From assembly GCA_002698995.1 (NCBI GenBank), contig PAAX01000012.1, forward strand, positions 124,001 through 188,000: DNA of 64,000 nucleotides, read 5' to 3'. The DNA comes from Ignavibacteriota bacterium. Lineage in GTDB: Bacteria; Bacteroidota; Ignavibacteria; Ignavibacteriales; Melioribacteraceae. Under the pieces are notes generated by a model. That model did not search any database and was not told the DNA's origin. It saw nothing but the letters and a program-made list of their open reading frames with translations. This document shows positions 36,375-45,817 of this stretch, piece after piece (the stretch's first letter is position 1; every line of letters starts with the position of its first letter). The translations under genes and the position numbers were made by a program.

Positions 36375-37406
36375 ATGGATAACTATAAATTTATATTCAG
36401 CGTGATTGTTCCTACATACAATCGCGCTGATGAAATTATTGAACTTCTAGATTCACTAGAAAAACAGACAATCAACAAAAATGATTTTCAAGCAATAATT
36501 GTTGATGATGGTTCCACAGATAACACCAATGAAGTAATCCGGAAATTTACAGGCAATAATAAAATTAATATTTCGTTTCTTAAGCAGGATCATAAAGGTC
36601 CCGGAGAAGCAAGAAATTTAGGAATGGAAAATGCCGAAGGGAAATATTTTCTTTTTATTGACAGCGATTGTATTGCTGATGAAAATTGGCTGAAAGCCTA
36701 TAAAAATGCTGTAAAGGAAATTAATCCAGCGGGATTTGGCGGACCGGATAAAGTTCTTCCAAATTTTTCTCCTGTTCAAAAAGCTATTGACTATTCGATG
36801 ACGTCATTCATTACAACAGGGGGAATTAGAGGAAGCAGTAAAAAGAAAATTTCTAAATACTATCCCCGCAGTTTTAATATGGGAGTTAGATCAGATATAG
36901 TTGCTAAAATTGGAGGAATGGGAAAACTTCGGCATGGGCAGGATATTGAATTTAGTCACAGAATTCTGCAAACCGGAGAGCCAGTTATTAAAGTTGATGA
37001 TGCTGTAGTCTATCATAAAAGAAGAATGTCTATTAAGAAATTTTTTAAGCAGGTTTTCAATTGGGGAGTTGCAAGAATAAATCTTTATAAAATTGATAAA
37101 GGAATGCTTGAATTTGTTCATTTCTTTCCAGCAATAGGAACTTTAATTTCTTTATCAGTATTAATTCTTACTTTTCTTCTCCCATCAATTTTTGGATGGT
37201 TTATAATAGTTGGTTTATCTGTTTTGCTGTTAATGGCTCTGCATGGTGTTAATAAATACAAGGATGTAAGAGTATTTCCTTTTATTCCTATTATTGTTCC
37301 GACACAAATATTTGGCTATGGATTGGGATTTATTCTGGCTTTTACGAAAAGAATTATTTTAAGACAAAGTGAATTCACAGGGTTTGTAAAAAAATATTAT
37401 AAGTAA
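36375..37406 (+). CDS. Glycosyltransferase family 2 with C-terminal membrane helices
   Basis: 343 residues. GT-A features: FSVIVPTYNRADEI at the start, IIVDDGSTDNT, FIDSDCIADENWL (metal-binding acidic cluster), and RHGQDIEFSHRI, the catalytic-base region. Two or three membrane helices near residues 250-320 place it at the inner membrane. It follows the polyprenyl-phosphate transferase by 18 bases. Acceptor and sugar are not predictable. Confidence 0.9.
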   Translation: MDNYKFIFSVIVPTYNRADEIIELLDSLEKQTINKNDFQAIIVDDGSTDNTNEVIRKFTGNNKINISFLKQDHKGPGEARNLGMENAEGKYFLFIDSDCIADENWLKAYKNAVKEINPAGFGGPDKVLPNFSPVQKAIDYSMTSFITTGGIRGSSKKKISKYYPRSFNMGVRSDIVAKIGGMGKLRHGQDIEFSHRILQTGEPVIKVDDAVVYHKRRMSIKKFFKQVFNWGVARINLYKIDKGMLEFVHFFPAIGTLISLSVLILTFLLPSIFGWFIIVGLSVLLLMALHGVNKYKDVRVFPFIPIIVPTQIFGYGLGFILAFTKRIILRQSEFTGFVKKYYK

Positions 37407-37425
37407 CTTATAATTTCTAATGAAC

Positions 37426-37476
37426 AATGTATAATGGAGAGAATCATTATACATTATAAATTTTACATTATACATT
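37426..37476. repeat. Three 11-base repeat copies (one inverted) before a glycosyltransferase gene
   Basis: AATGTATAATG at 37426-37436 is the reverse complement of CATTATACATT, which occurs at 37445-37455 and again at 37466-37476. The first two copies can form an 11-base-pair hairpin with an 8-base loop. The last copy overlaps the TTG start codon at 37475. Confidence 0.75.
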
Positions 37477-38737
37477 GAAGAAAGTTTTATTCATAACATA
37501 TTACTGGCCTCCATCGGGAAAAGCATCTCTACATTTCCCACTTGGATTAATTAAGCATCTTCCGAAATTTGGCTGGGAACCGATGGTGCTTACTGTTCAA
37601 GAGGAATCATTTACAAAGAAGGATGAAAGTTTATTAGCTGAGATTGATCCGAATCTGAAAGTTCATAAATCAAAAAATTTTGAAGTCTTTGATTTTTATA
37701 AAAGATTTATCGGAAAGAAGAAAAATGAAACTCTATCAGTTTCAGAGGTTATGTCAAAAGAAGGGAATTGGAAACATAAGCTTTCACTTTGGATAAGAAT
37801 GAACTTGTTTATTCCAGATGCTAGAGTGACTTGGTATTTTAACGGAGTTAAAGAGGGAATAGATTTTATAAAATATAATGGAAGTGAAATTGATGCTGTA
37901 ATATCGATTGGAACTCCGCACAGTACGCATCTTATTGGAAGAAAAATTGCTCAGCATTACCAATCTAAACACATTCCGCTTTTTACCGATCCTTGGACTT
38001 CAATTTCATATTACAAACAATTTAAGAGAAACTGGATTTCGGAAAGTTTAGATAATTATTTGGAAAGAAAAATTCTTAAGGAATGCAGTCATTCAATTTT
38101 TGTTACCGAAAATACAAAAGAAGAATACATAGAAAAATTTCCTTTTCTAAAAGGGAAAAGCAGTGTTCTTTATTGGGGATTTAATGAAGAGAAATTTGCA
38201 AATGTTACTTTTAAGAATACTGATTCTGACGAAGAAGTTTTGGTTCATACCGGCAATTTATTTGATTATCAAAATCCGGTAAAATTATGGGAAACAATTA
38301 GAGAAAGAAAAGAAAAGGGTAAAAGGATTAAATTAATTTTTACCGGAACAGTAGGACCAAAAATTATTCAATCAATAAAAGATAATAATCTTGAAGAAAG
38401 TTTTGATTACAAAGGTTTCTTGAAGTATGATGAACTTCTGGAAGTTTTAGCTGAAGCAGATTATTTACTTATGTGTTCTTATGACAACAGACATGTACCC
38501 GGCAAATTATTTGAGTATCTTAGAATTGGCAAGCCAATATTGGCATTCGGCAATAATGATGAAATAGATAGAATTCTATCTGAAGCAAATGCCGGAAAAC
38601 AGTTTGCTTATACTGAAAGCGGAAGTGAATTTTTTGAAAGCATTAATGAGTACAAAACGGATCAAGAAGTAGTAAAGAAATTTGACAGATCACAAATCAC
38701 AAAACAACTCAGTCTAATTTTGAATAATTTAGTATAA
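37475..38737 (+). CDS. Glycosyltransferase family 4-like protein
   Basis: 420 residues from a TTG at 37475; no in-frame ATG lies upstream. The start KKVLFITYYWPPSGKAS and the C-terminal domain with VHTGNLFDYQNP and HVPGKLFEYLRIGKPILAFG fit GT-B retaining transferases with Glu in the PGKLFEY motif. It lacks membrane helices. It sits between the GT2 genes and the YfhO-like gene in the same transcript. Sugar donor unknown. Confidence 0.88.
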   Translation: MKKVLFITYYWPPSGKASLHFPLGLIKHLPKFGWEPMVLTVQEESFTKKDESLLAEIDPNLKVHKSKNFEVFDFYKRFIGKKKNETLSVSEVMSKEGNWKHKLSLWIRMNLFIPDARVTWYFNGVKEGIDFIKYNGSEIDAVISIGTPHSTHLIGRKIAQHYQSKHIPLFTDPWTSISYYKQFKRNWISESLDNYLERKILKECSHSIFVTENTKEEYIEKFPFLKGKSSVLYWGFNEEKFANVTFKNTDSDEEVLVHTGNLFDYQNPVKLWETIRERKEKGKRIKLIFTGTVGPKIIQSIKDNNLEESFDYKGFLKYDELLEVLAEADYLLMCSYDNRHVPGKLFEYLRIGKPILAFGNNDEIDRILSEANAGKQFAYTESGSEFFESINEYKTDQEVVKKFDRSQITKQLSLILNNLV

Positions 38738-38770
38738 TCTAAAAGAAGAAAAATTTTTAAGGAGATTTCT

Positions 38771-41257
38771 TTGGCTAAGAAAAAGAATATTCAGAGCGAA
38801 AAAACAAATTCAGTTTTCAACACATTTGATATAGAAAAATTTATTCCTTCAAAATATCATGCCTTATCAGCTTTTGTAATTATGATTTTGCTGATAGTAA
38901 TCTTTTTTGCACCAACTTACTTTGATGGAAAAGTGTTTCAATCGGGAGATATTGTTACACAAAAAAGTTATCAGACATTATTAGAAAAAAATGAAACCGT
39001 TCATTGGAATCCATACATTTTTACCGGAATGCCCTTCTTTGGCGGAGCCGGCTGGAATGATATAATTGGAAACACAATAAGGCATATAAGAATTGGTTTT
39101 ACATCAATGCTGAGTAATCCTTATGCTGGATTTTCATTCTATATTTTTATTCTCGGGTTTGCTGCTTTTTATCTTGCTAGATATTTTAAAGCAAATGCCG
39201 GAATTAGTTTGTTTGTCTCCTTATCAACTATTTTTAGTATTGGATTAATATCGCTATTGTTTGAAGGACATGTTAATAAACTTTCAACTGCCGCTATAAT
39301 TCCCTTGATTTTACTGATGGTGTTAAGACTTACAGATAAGATCAAACTTCTTGATACAATTATTTTGATTTTAGCAATTAAATATCTTTTCAGTCAATGG
39401 CATGTTCAAATTATTTTCTACACATATTCTCTTCTTGTAATTTACTTTGTCTATTATATAGTAAGAGTACTAGCTAAAAAGCAGAATTCGTTTGTACCCC
39501 AATATTTAAAGGTTGGCGGTATTCTTACAATTGCAACAGTTATCTCATTCTCTATGCATTATTACAGAATGGGACAGATGTACGAATATACTCCATACTC
39601 AACCAGAGGAGAAAAGAGTGTATTAGATTTAGAAACTCAGAGCAAAGAAAAATCAGAAGAAGATTATTATCAGTATTCAACTAACTGGTCATTCTCTCCG
39701 GGGGAAGTATTAACATTTATTGTTCCTTCTTATTACGGATTTGGTAACTCAGTCTATAAAGGACCTTTAACACAAGGAAGAGAAGTTGAAGTTTCTACAT
39801 ACTTTGGACAAATGCCTTTTACTCACGCCCCAATGTATATGGGAATAATTATTCTTGCATTAGCTCTCTTTGCAATATTTATGAGATGGAAGGAACCGTT
39901 TGTGCAGTTTTTAACTATCTCTTCTATTCTAATTATCATTGTTTCATTCGGAAGAAATTTTCCGTTATTGTTTGATATTCTTTTCTTTAATATGCCTTTC
40001 TTTGACAAGTTCAGAGCTCCGGTTATGGTTCTTCATGTAATCCAAATTACAACTCCTCTTTTAGCCGGATTAGGATTAATGAAATTGATTGAGCTTGGTA
40101 ACTCTAAAGATGAGAAAATCAAAAAGATAATTCTTTTTTCTTTAATTGGATTTGGAGCATTTTTATTTTTATCGGTTGCCGTAAGTTCCGGAATATCATC
40201 TTGGTTCATTGAAAGAATTAAAGAAGTGGGACAAAAAGGAACTCGTCTTCAACCTTTATTTGATTATATGGCAGATATGTTTACAACCGATCTACAAATT
40301 GCTTTTTTATTTTTAACTCTTCTTTCGGTAACTGCATACGCTTATATAAATGAAAAAATTAATTCGCAGATTTTAATTGCGACTATTCTTCTTCTCTCTA
40401 TGATTGACATTTGGAGAATTAACGACAGAGCTCTTAACTATGAAGATGGAACGGCAATAGAACAGCAGTTTGAAAAACCCACTTACATAAAAGTAATTGA
40501 AGAACAAAAAGATAAAGATCCATACAGATTATTTAATATCAAACAGGATCAATCATTAGGTTCGCTTAATTATAACTCTAATTTTCATGTTCATTTTCTT
40601 CAAGAAGATTTTTATGGCTACTCAGCGTTAAAGCCTAGATCCTATCAAGACTATATCGATGTGGTTGGTGTTGCCAACTTAACAATGTGGAGAATGCTGA
40701 ATGTAAAATACCTTATCTCGGAAAAACCTTTAGAGTTTCCGGGATTAAAACCGATTTATCAAGATGATAAAACAGTTGTTAGTCTAAATGAATTAGCTTT
40801 ACCAAGAGCATATTTTGTTGATTCTTTAGCTGTATCAAAAGGATTGGAAATGTTAAACAAAGTAAAACAAAATTCTTTTGATCCGAAAAACGTGGCTTTT
40901 GTTGATGAGTCAACTGAAATCAGAATTGAAAAGCCGGACAGTACCGCATCAATTAAAACAACATTATACTCGGAAGAAAATATTGAAATGACTGTAAATG
41001 CTTCGGGAAATAATTTAATGTTTGTTGGAAACACTTATTATCCTTTAGGCTGGAAAGCCTTTATCGACGGCACAAAAACAGAAATACTGAAATTAAATCA
41101 TGGTTATATGGGGATTGTAGTTCCCAAAGGTAAACATACCGTAACTCTTGATTATAAACCGGGCACATATGAAATAGGAAAGATCCTGGCTCTTGCCTTA
41201 AACTTATTATTGATAGCCGGAATTGGATTAGTAATAATTAAAAGCAGAAGAAAATAG
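38771..41257 (+). CDS. YfhO-like multi-spanning membrane protein
   Basis: 828 residues from a TTG at 38771, seven bases after the clear AAGGAG site at 38759-38764. About 12-13 membrane helices (about 33-560) carry the GT-C-like core, followed by a soluble periplasmic domain (about 570-795) and a last helix. The SGDIVTQ, FTGMPFFGG and WHVQIIFYTYS pieces are typical of YfhO family proteins in Bacteroidota, which are thought to act as lipid-linked sugar transferases. Role in this locus is inferred from context. Confidence 0.88.
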   Translation: MAKKKNIQSEKTNSVFNTFDIEKFIPSKYHALSAFVIMILLIVIFFAPTYFDGKVFQSGDIVTQKSYQTLLEKNETVHWNPYIFTGMPFFGGAGWNDIIGNTIRHIRIGFTSMLSNPYAGFSFYIFILGFAAFYLARYFKANAGISLFVSLSTIFSIGLISLLFEGHVNKLSTAAIIPLILLMVLRLTDKIKLLDTIILILAIKYLFSQWHVQIIFYTYSLLVIYFVYYIVRVLAKKQNSFVPQYLKVGGILTIATVISFSMHYYRMGQMYEYTPYSTRGEKSVLDLETQSKEKSEEDYYQYSTNWSFSPGEVLTFIVPSYYGFGNSVYKGPLTQGREVEVSTYFGQMPFTHAPMYMGIIILALALFAIFMRWKEPFVQFLTISSILIIIVSFGRNFPLLFDILFFNMPFFDKFRAPVMVLHVIQITTPLLAGLGLMKLIELGNSKDEKIKKIILFSLIGFGAFLFLSVAVSSGISSWFIERIKEVGQKGTRLQPLFDYMADMFTTDLQIAFLFLTLLSVTAYAYINEKINSQILIATILLLSMIDIWRINDRALNYEDGTAIEQQFEKPTYIKVIEEQKDKDPYRLFNIKQDQSLGSLNYNSNFHVHFLQEDFYGYSALKPRSYQDYIDVVGVANLTMWRMLNVKYLISEKPLEFPGLKPIYQDDKTVVSLNELALPRAYFVDSLAVSKGLEMLNKVKQNSFDPKNVAFVDESTEIRIEKPDSTASIKTTLYSEENIEMTVNASGNNLMFVGNTYYPLGWKAFIDGTKTEILKLNHGYMGIVVPKGKHTVTLDYKPGTYEIGKILALALNLLLIAGIGLVIIKSRRK

Positions 41258-41260
41258 AAA

Positions 41261-42580
41261 TTGTCTTCGGAATCACATAACACAAAAATTGATATTAAAG
41301 GCTCTGCTTTTAAGAAATATTTTTTTAATACTTCCTGGCTTTTTACAGAAAAGGCAGTAAGACTTGTAGTAAATTTTTTAGTAGGAATTTTTGTTGTAAG
41401 ATATTTGGGAGCAGAATTAAACGGCATTTTTGCTTATGCTACAAGTCTTATTGGAATATTAACTGCAGTTGCCGGTCTTGGTTTAACAAACATAATTACA
41501 AGAGAATTTGTTAAAAAGGAAAATGAATCTGAATCAATTTTAGGAACCGCATTTGTTCTTAAAACTGCTTCGTCTGTATTGTTGTTTTTGTTGATCATTG
41601 TTTTCTATTTGTTTGCAGATACTTATGAAAATTTAATTCTATTGATTGTCAGTTCGTCATTGGTTCTTAGTATTTTTGATCAAATTGAATTTTACTTTAA
41701 TGCTAAGGTAGAAGCTAAATTTCCGGTAATAGTTAAGTTCTTATCGTTTATTGTAGTTGATGTTTTAAAGATTCTGGCAATAATATTAAACTTAGATTTA
41801 GTTTATTTCGCCGCAATATTCAGTCTGGAAAAATTGATTTTAAGTGCGGGCTTATGGTATCTGTATCAAAGAAGAAAAGGGACAATATTTAATTGGTCTT
41901 TTAATAAAGTCAGAGCAAAGCAGTTGTTAACAGATTCGTGGCCGTTAATGTTTTCTACAATTGCAGTAACAATTTATATGCGTATAGATAAAGTAATACT
42001 GAAGGAATTAATGAATTCAGAGGCAGTTGGAATTTATGATGCGGCAGTTAGACTTTGTGAAGGGTGGTATTTTATTCCAATGGCAATTTCGTCATCATTA
42101 TTTCCCGCAATTGTTAATGCAAAAAAGAAGAGTGAAAAACTATATAACAATAGACTGCAGAAGCTTTATGATCTTATGGTCTTTATTTCACTTGGTATTG
42201 CAATTCCAATTACAATTTTTTCTGAAGAAATTATTACAATTGCATATGGCTCAGATTTTATAGATGCAGCATCGGTATTAACTATATATATTTGGGCTGG
42301 AATTCCGGTTTTTTTGGGAACGGCTAATAGTCAATATTTGATAAATGAAAATTTCACAAAAATATCATTAGCAAGAACGGTAATCGGTATGATATTGAAT
42401 ATTGCACTAAATTTTCTTTTAATTCCCAAATATGGATTAGCCGGTTCAGCCTGGGCAACGTTGATTTCGTATTTTATATCGGTATTCTTTATAATAATAA
42501 TTCCTAAATCAAGAAGAGAAGGAATCAGATTATTTTCATCACTATTACTAATTAAACCGTTGTTGAGAATTTTAAAATGA
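41261..42580 (+). CDS. Wzx-type polysaccharide flippase (MATE-like)
   Basis: 439 residues from a TTG at 41261. About 12 membrane helices. The N-terminal region (SWLFTEKAVRLVVNFLVGIFVVRYLGAELNGIFAYATS) is the hallmark of oligosaccharide flippases. It would move undecaprenyl-linked repeat units across the inner membrane. It ends with a 4-base overlap to the FkbM gene. No Wzy polymerase is recognised nearby, so it may serve a short glycan. Confidence 0.9.
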   Translation: MSSESHNTKIDIKGSAFKKYFFNTSWLFTEKAVRLVVNFLVGIFVVRYLGAELNGIFAYATSLIGILTAVAGLGLTNIITREFVKKENESESILGTAFVLKTASSVLLFLLIIVFYLFADTYENLILLIVSSSLVLSIFDQIEFYFNAKVEAKFPVIVKFLSFIVVDVLKILAIILNLDLVYFAAIFSLEKLILSAGLWYLYQRRKGTIFNWSFNKVRAKQLLTDSWPLMFSTIAVTIYMRIDKVILKELMNSEAVGIYDAAVRLCEGWYFIPMAISSSLFPAIVNAKKKSEKLYNNRLQKLYDLMVFISLGIAIPITIFSEEIITIAYGSDFIDAASVLTIYIWAGIPVFLGTANSQYLINENFTKISLARTVIGMILNIALNFLLIPKYGLAGSAWATLISYFISVFFIIIIPKSRREGIRLFSSLLLIKPLLRILK

Positions 42581-43242
42581 TCAATAATATCAAGAAAAGC
42601 ATAAAAAATAACTTAAGACTTTATAAGAATAATTCATATTCTCAAGAAGGGGAAGATCTAATACTTCATAAAATATTTCCTGATAAAAAAAATGGTTTTT
42701 ATGTTGATATTGGAGCACACCACCCTTTCAGATTTTCTAATACGTATTATTTCTATAGAAAGGGATGGCGAGGAGTAAATATAGACGCGGCTCCGGGTTC
42801 AATGAAGCTATTTAATAAATATAGATCTCGCGATATAAATATTGAAGCTGCAATTTCAAATAAAATCGAAACATTGACGTATTATAAATTTAATGATCCT
42901 GCTTTAAATACTTTTGATAAGGATTTGGCACAAACTCGTATTGGGAATAAATATAAAATTATTTCAGAAGAAAAAATTGCTGCGATCCCACTTAAAGAAA
43001 TTCTGAGCAAGCAAAAAATTGGTGATATTGATTTTATGAGTATTGATGTTGAAGGATTAGAAATGAAAGTCCTGGAATCAAACGATTGGAATGTTTACCA
43101 ACCAAAAATTTTGCTTGTAGAATCAATTGCATCGGATTTGGTGGCTATTTATAATACAGAACTTTATAAATTCATAAATAATATGAAATACACACTCTTT
43201 GCAAAAACCTTTAATACTCTTTTCTTTAAAAAAGATGTATAA
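42577..43242 (+). CDS. FkbM family methyltransferase
   Basis: 221 residues. YVDIGAHHPFRFSNT and GWRGVNIDAAPGSM are the SAM-binding opening of FkbM enzymes; DFMSIDVEGLEMKVLES is their conserved second block with the catalytic-site acid. These enzymes O-methylate sugars or secondary metabolites. It overlaps the flippase stop by 4 bases and the next glycosyltransferase by 8 bases. Here it probably caps or decorates the glycan. Confidence 0.93.
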   Translation: MINNIKKSIKNNLRLYKNNSYSQEGEDLILHKIFPDKKNGFYVDIGAHHPFRFSNTYYFYRKGWRGVNIDAAPGSMKLFNKYRSRDINIEAAISNKIETLTYYKFNDPALNTFDKDLAQTRIGNKYKIISEEKIAAIPLKEILSKQKIGDIDFMSIDVEGLEMKVLESNDWNVYQPKILLVESIASDLVAIYNTELYKFINNMKYTLFAKTFNTLFFKKDV

Positions 43243-44134
43243 TTTATCTCCAATAATACTTTTTGTATACAATAGACCAGAGCATACGAAGCAGACGGTT
43301 GAATCATTATTACAGTGTAAATTAGCCAACGAATCAGTGTTATATATTTTTTCCGATGCCCCAAAAACCGACGAACAGAAAAGCAAAGTTGATCAAGTTA
43401 GAAAATATATCCATTGTATAAATGGATTTAAGGAAATTATAATTGAAGAGAGCAGCGTTAACAAGGGATTAGCAAACTCAGTTATTTACGGAGTTTCTAA
43501 AATATTTGAATCGCATGAATCAGTTATAGTACTTGAAGATGACTTAATTTTTTCCTCTAAATTTTTGGAGTTTATGAACGAAGCTCTAAAGAAATACAAA
43601 GATGATAAAAACATTTACACAATTTCAGGATATTCATTTCCTATACAGATGCTAAAGGAATACCGTAAAGATGTCTATTTAAGTTGCCGATCGTCTTCAT
43701 GGGGCTGGGGAACTTGGAAAGACAAGTGGGGAAAAGCAGAGTGGGATAATAGTTTTTTTAGTGAAATATTGAACAACAAAAAATTACAAAACAAATTTAA
43801 TAGAGCGGGTAATGATTATTCTCCAATGTTGATAAAGCAATTAAAGGGAGTGATTGACTCTTGGGCAATCAGATGGGCTTATATTCAAATGAAAAATGAA
43901 GCACATACATTGTTTCCTATAAAATCATTAGTTAGAAATATTGGTCTTGATGGTTCGGGAACACACTCAAAAAAAAGAAAAAGATATGTAGTTAATTTGG
44001 AAGACTTTAATCCGGATCTTAGTTTTTCTGATGAACTAAAAATAAATGAAGATATTAATAAAAAAATAAGAAAGCTTAATTCTCTCAGTATTTATAGACG
44101 TTTTCGTAATTTTATTTCTTATGGAATTTTTTAA
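43235..44134 (+). CDS. Glycosyltransferase (GT2-like)
   Basis: About 299 residues from the ATG at 43235, which overlaps the FkbM stop by 8 bases; a longer TTG start at 43199 adds residues unlike the family. Features are SPIILFVYNRPEHTKQT at the N-terminus, VIVLEDDLIFSSKFLEFM (DDx metal motif) and SCRSSSWGWGTWKDKW, characteristic of a capsule-associated GT family. Its last 23 bases run into the end of the opposite-strand GT4 gene. Sugar unknown. Confidence 0.85.
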   Translation: MYNLSPIILFVYNRPEHTKQTVESLLQCKLANESVLYIFSDAPKTDEQKSKVDQVRKYIHCINGFKEIIIEESSVNKGLANSVIYGVSKIFESHESVIVLEDDLIFSSKFLEFMNEALKKYKDDKNIYTISGYSFPIQMLKEYRKDVYLSCRSSSWGWGTWKDKWGKAEWDNSFFSEILNNKKLQNKFNRAGNDYSPMLIKQLKGVIDSWAIRWAYIQMKNEAHTLFPIKSLVRNIGLDGSGTHSKKRKRYVVNLEDFNPDLSFSDELKINEDINKKIRKLNSLSIYRRFRNFISYGIF

Positions 44135-45359
44135 TTGCAACGTCATAAGCTTCGGTAAAGTCTTTTATTGTATCCAAGCTCTTGAAATACTCCATTCTAG
44201 ATTCTGAATTTTTCAAATTAGTTTCTCTGTAGTTCTCATCTGTTAATCCGAGTAATATTTTGTTTGCAATATCTTCATGGTCAAATGGATCAAAAATAAA
44301 ATCATTGTTCATAATTGTTTCCGGGAGAGAGGTTACATTAGAGCATATTACTGGAGCATTATAACGCATTGCCTCAAATAAAGGACCACTGCCAGCTTCA
44401 TATAAAGTTGGAATTACACATAACTTAGTTGAACTATAAAGTCCAATTAAATCTTCTTCAGATACAATTCCTAAAAACTTTACTATGTTTTCTAGATTGT
44501 TTTCTATAATAAAATTTTCCAAATAAGTATAATGTTCCGTTTTATTACCGGTGCATATTAATTGAAAATCAATATTCTTATCAGCTAATATTTTAACTGC
44601 TTCTAATAATTTGATATGGTTTTTATGCTGCCATGTTGCAGCCGGATACAATAAAAAATTTTCTTTAAGCTGATATTTATTCTTTAGTTCATTAAACGAA
44701 GTAATATTTTCATTTGCAAACCAGCTTTGCTTTAGCGGGAGTCTGCATACACTTACTTTTTCATTATCGGTATTAAAATATTTTATCAAATCTTTCTTAA
44801 CATGATTAAATGAAACAACAATATGATCTGATTGGTCAATTGCTATCTTGTACGCTAGAGCTCTATCAAGTCTTTGCTGACTAGTAAAGAATTCGGGAAA
44901 ATGAAGCTCTTGAACATCGTGTAAAGTAACAAAAACAGGTTTATCTATTTCATAAATCGGAGAAATCTTAAATGGTACATGCAGAACTTCGATGTTTTGT
45001 TTCTCTATAATTTTCTTTAATGGATTTAACCATGTGGCAATTTTTCTAACTGTATTAGGAAATTCAGCTTTGGGAAAATATTTATCAAGATAGGTTTTGT
45101 ATACAAACACAGAATTGTAAAGGAAAAAGGAAATGATTGATAAGTATTTAAATGACGGCTTATTTCTATTTACCTCCACAGGTAAAACTTTCTTATGATT
45201 TATAAACTCAGATAATTTTTCCTTCTGTTCTGTCTGAAAGAATAAAACTACATTCTCAATTTCATCGGATTTTAGCAATTCCTTAAGCAGTCCAACAGAA
45301 TATGTAAAAATTCCGCCCGCTTTCATATTTGCATAATCTAAGTAAAAACCAATTCTCAT
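44112..45359 (-). CDS. Glycosyltransferase family 4 (GT-B)
   Basis: 415 residues. N-terminal acceptor half starts MRIGFYLDYANMKAGGIFTY. The C-terminal donor half holds KFLGIVSEEDLIGLYSS and EAGSGPLFEAMRYNAPVICS, the EX7E-type motif of retaining GT4 enzymes. It is the last gene of a four-gene minus-strand set (methyltransferase, aminotransferase, acetyltransferase, this gene) and overlaps the acetyltransferase by 4 bases. Confidence 0.93.
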   Translation of the reverse strand: MRIGFYLDYANMKAGGIFTYSVGLLKELLKSDEIENVVLFFQTEQKEKLSEFINHKKVLPVEVNRNKPSFKYLSIISFFLYNSVFVYKTYLDKYFPKAEFPNTVRKIATWLNPLKKIIEKQNIEVLHVPFKISPIYEIDKPVFVTLHDVQELHFPEFFTSQQRLDRALAYKIAIDQSDHIVVSFNHVKKDLIKYFNTDNEKVSVCRLPLKQSWFANENITSFNELKNKYQLKENFLLYPAATWQHKNHIKLLEAVKILADKNIDFQLICTGNKTEHYTYLENFIIENNLENIVKFLGIVSEEDLIGLYSSTKLCVIPTLYEAGSGPLFEAMRYNAPVICSNVTSLPETIMNNDFIFDPFDHEDIANKILLGLTDENYRETNLKNSESRMEYFKSLDTIKDFTEAYDVAIKKFHKK

Positions 45360-45817
45360 TTAAGATCCTTAAACATAATCAGATTAGAATTCTTTGGATC
45401 GATTCCTTCTTCCTTAAAGCCGTACTTGATATAAAGACTTTTTGCGTTAACATTATCCGGGTGGACTTTAAGCATCAATCTTTTTTTATCTAAAATTTTA
45501 CACAGCGAAATTGCATGATCCAAAGTTAGTTTTCCTAAACCTTTGTTTGAATATGATTCCTTTATAAATACTCCGTATGATGGTATTTCATATCCTTCAT
45601 CAAATCCGCGCAGCATATAAAATCCAATTAAAGCATTGTTAAAAAAAATGCCAAAGAAGTAATCTTTCTTAATTTTATTAAACATAGCTTTCACAGAATC
45701 AAGATCAAATTGAAACGGAATGAAATGCCTATTATAATCTTTTGAGGAACTGGAAAGCATCTCGCTTACTTCTTTAGCAAGAGAAATATCAATTTTACGT
45801 ATTTCTAAATCATGCAT
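45356..45817 (-). CDS. GNAT family N-acetyltransferase
   Basis: 153 residues, one GNAT domain. The acetyl-CoA-binding motif A is SYSNKGLGKLTLDHA (a Q/RxxGxG/A variant), preceded by a beta strand GVFIKES and followed by KVHPDNVNAKSLYIKYGF. It overlaps the aminotransferase by 8 bases. Acetylation of the amino sugar made by that enzyme is the natural inference, as in other amino-deoxysugar pathways. Confidence 0.88.
   Translation of the reverse strand: MHDLEIRKIDISLAKEVSEMLSSSSKDYNRHFIPFQFDLDSVKAMFNKIKKDYFFGIFFNNALIGFYMLRGFDEGYEIPSYGVFIKESYSNKGLGKLTLDHAISLCKILDKKRLMLKVHPDNVNAKSLYIKYGFKEEGIDPKNSNLIMFKDLK

Noticed and set aside
37426-37476. CRISPR-like array
   Set aside because: Only three 11-base copies, one inverted, with unequal spacing; no cas genes.
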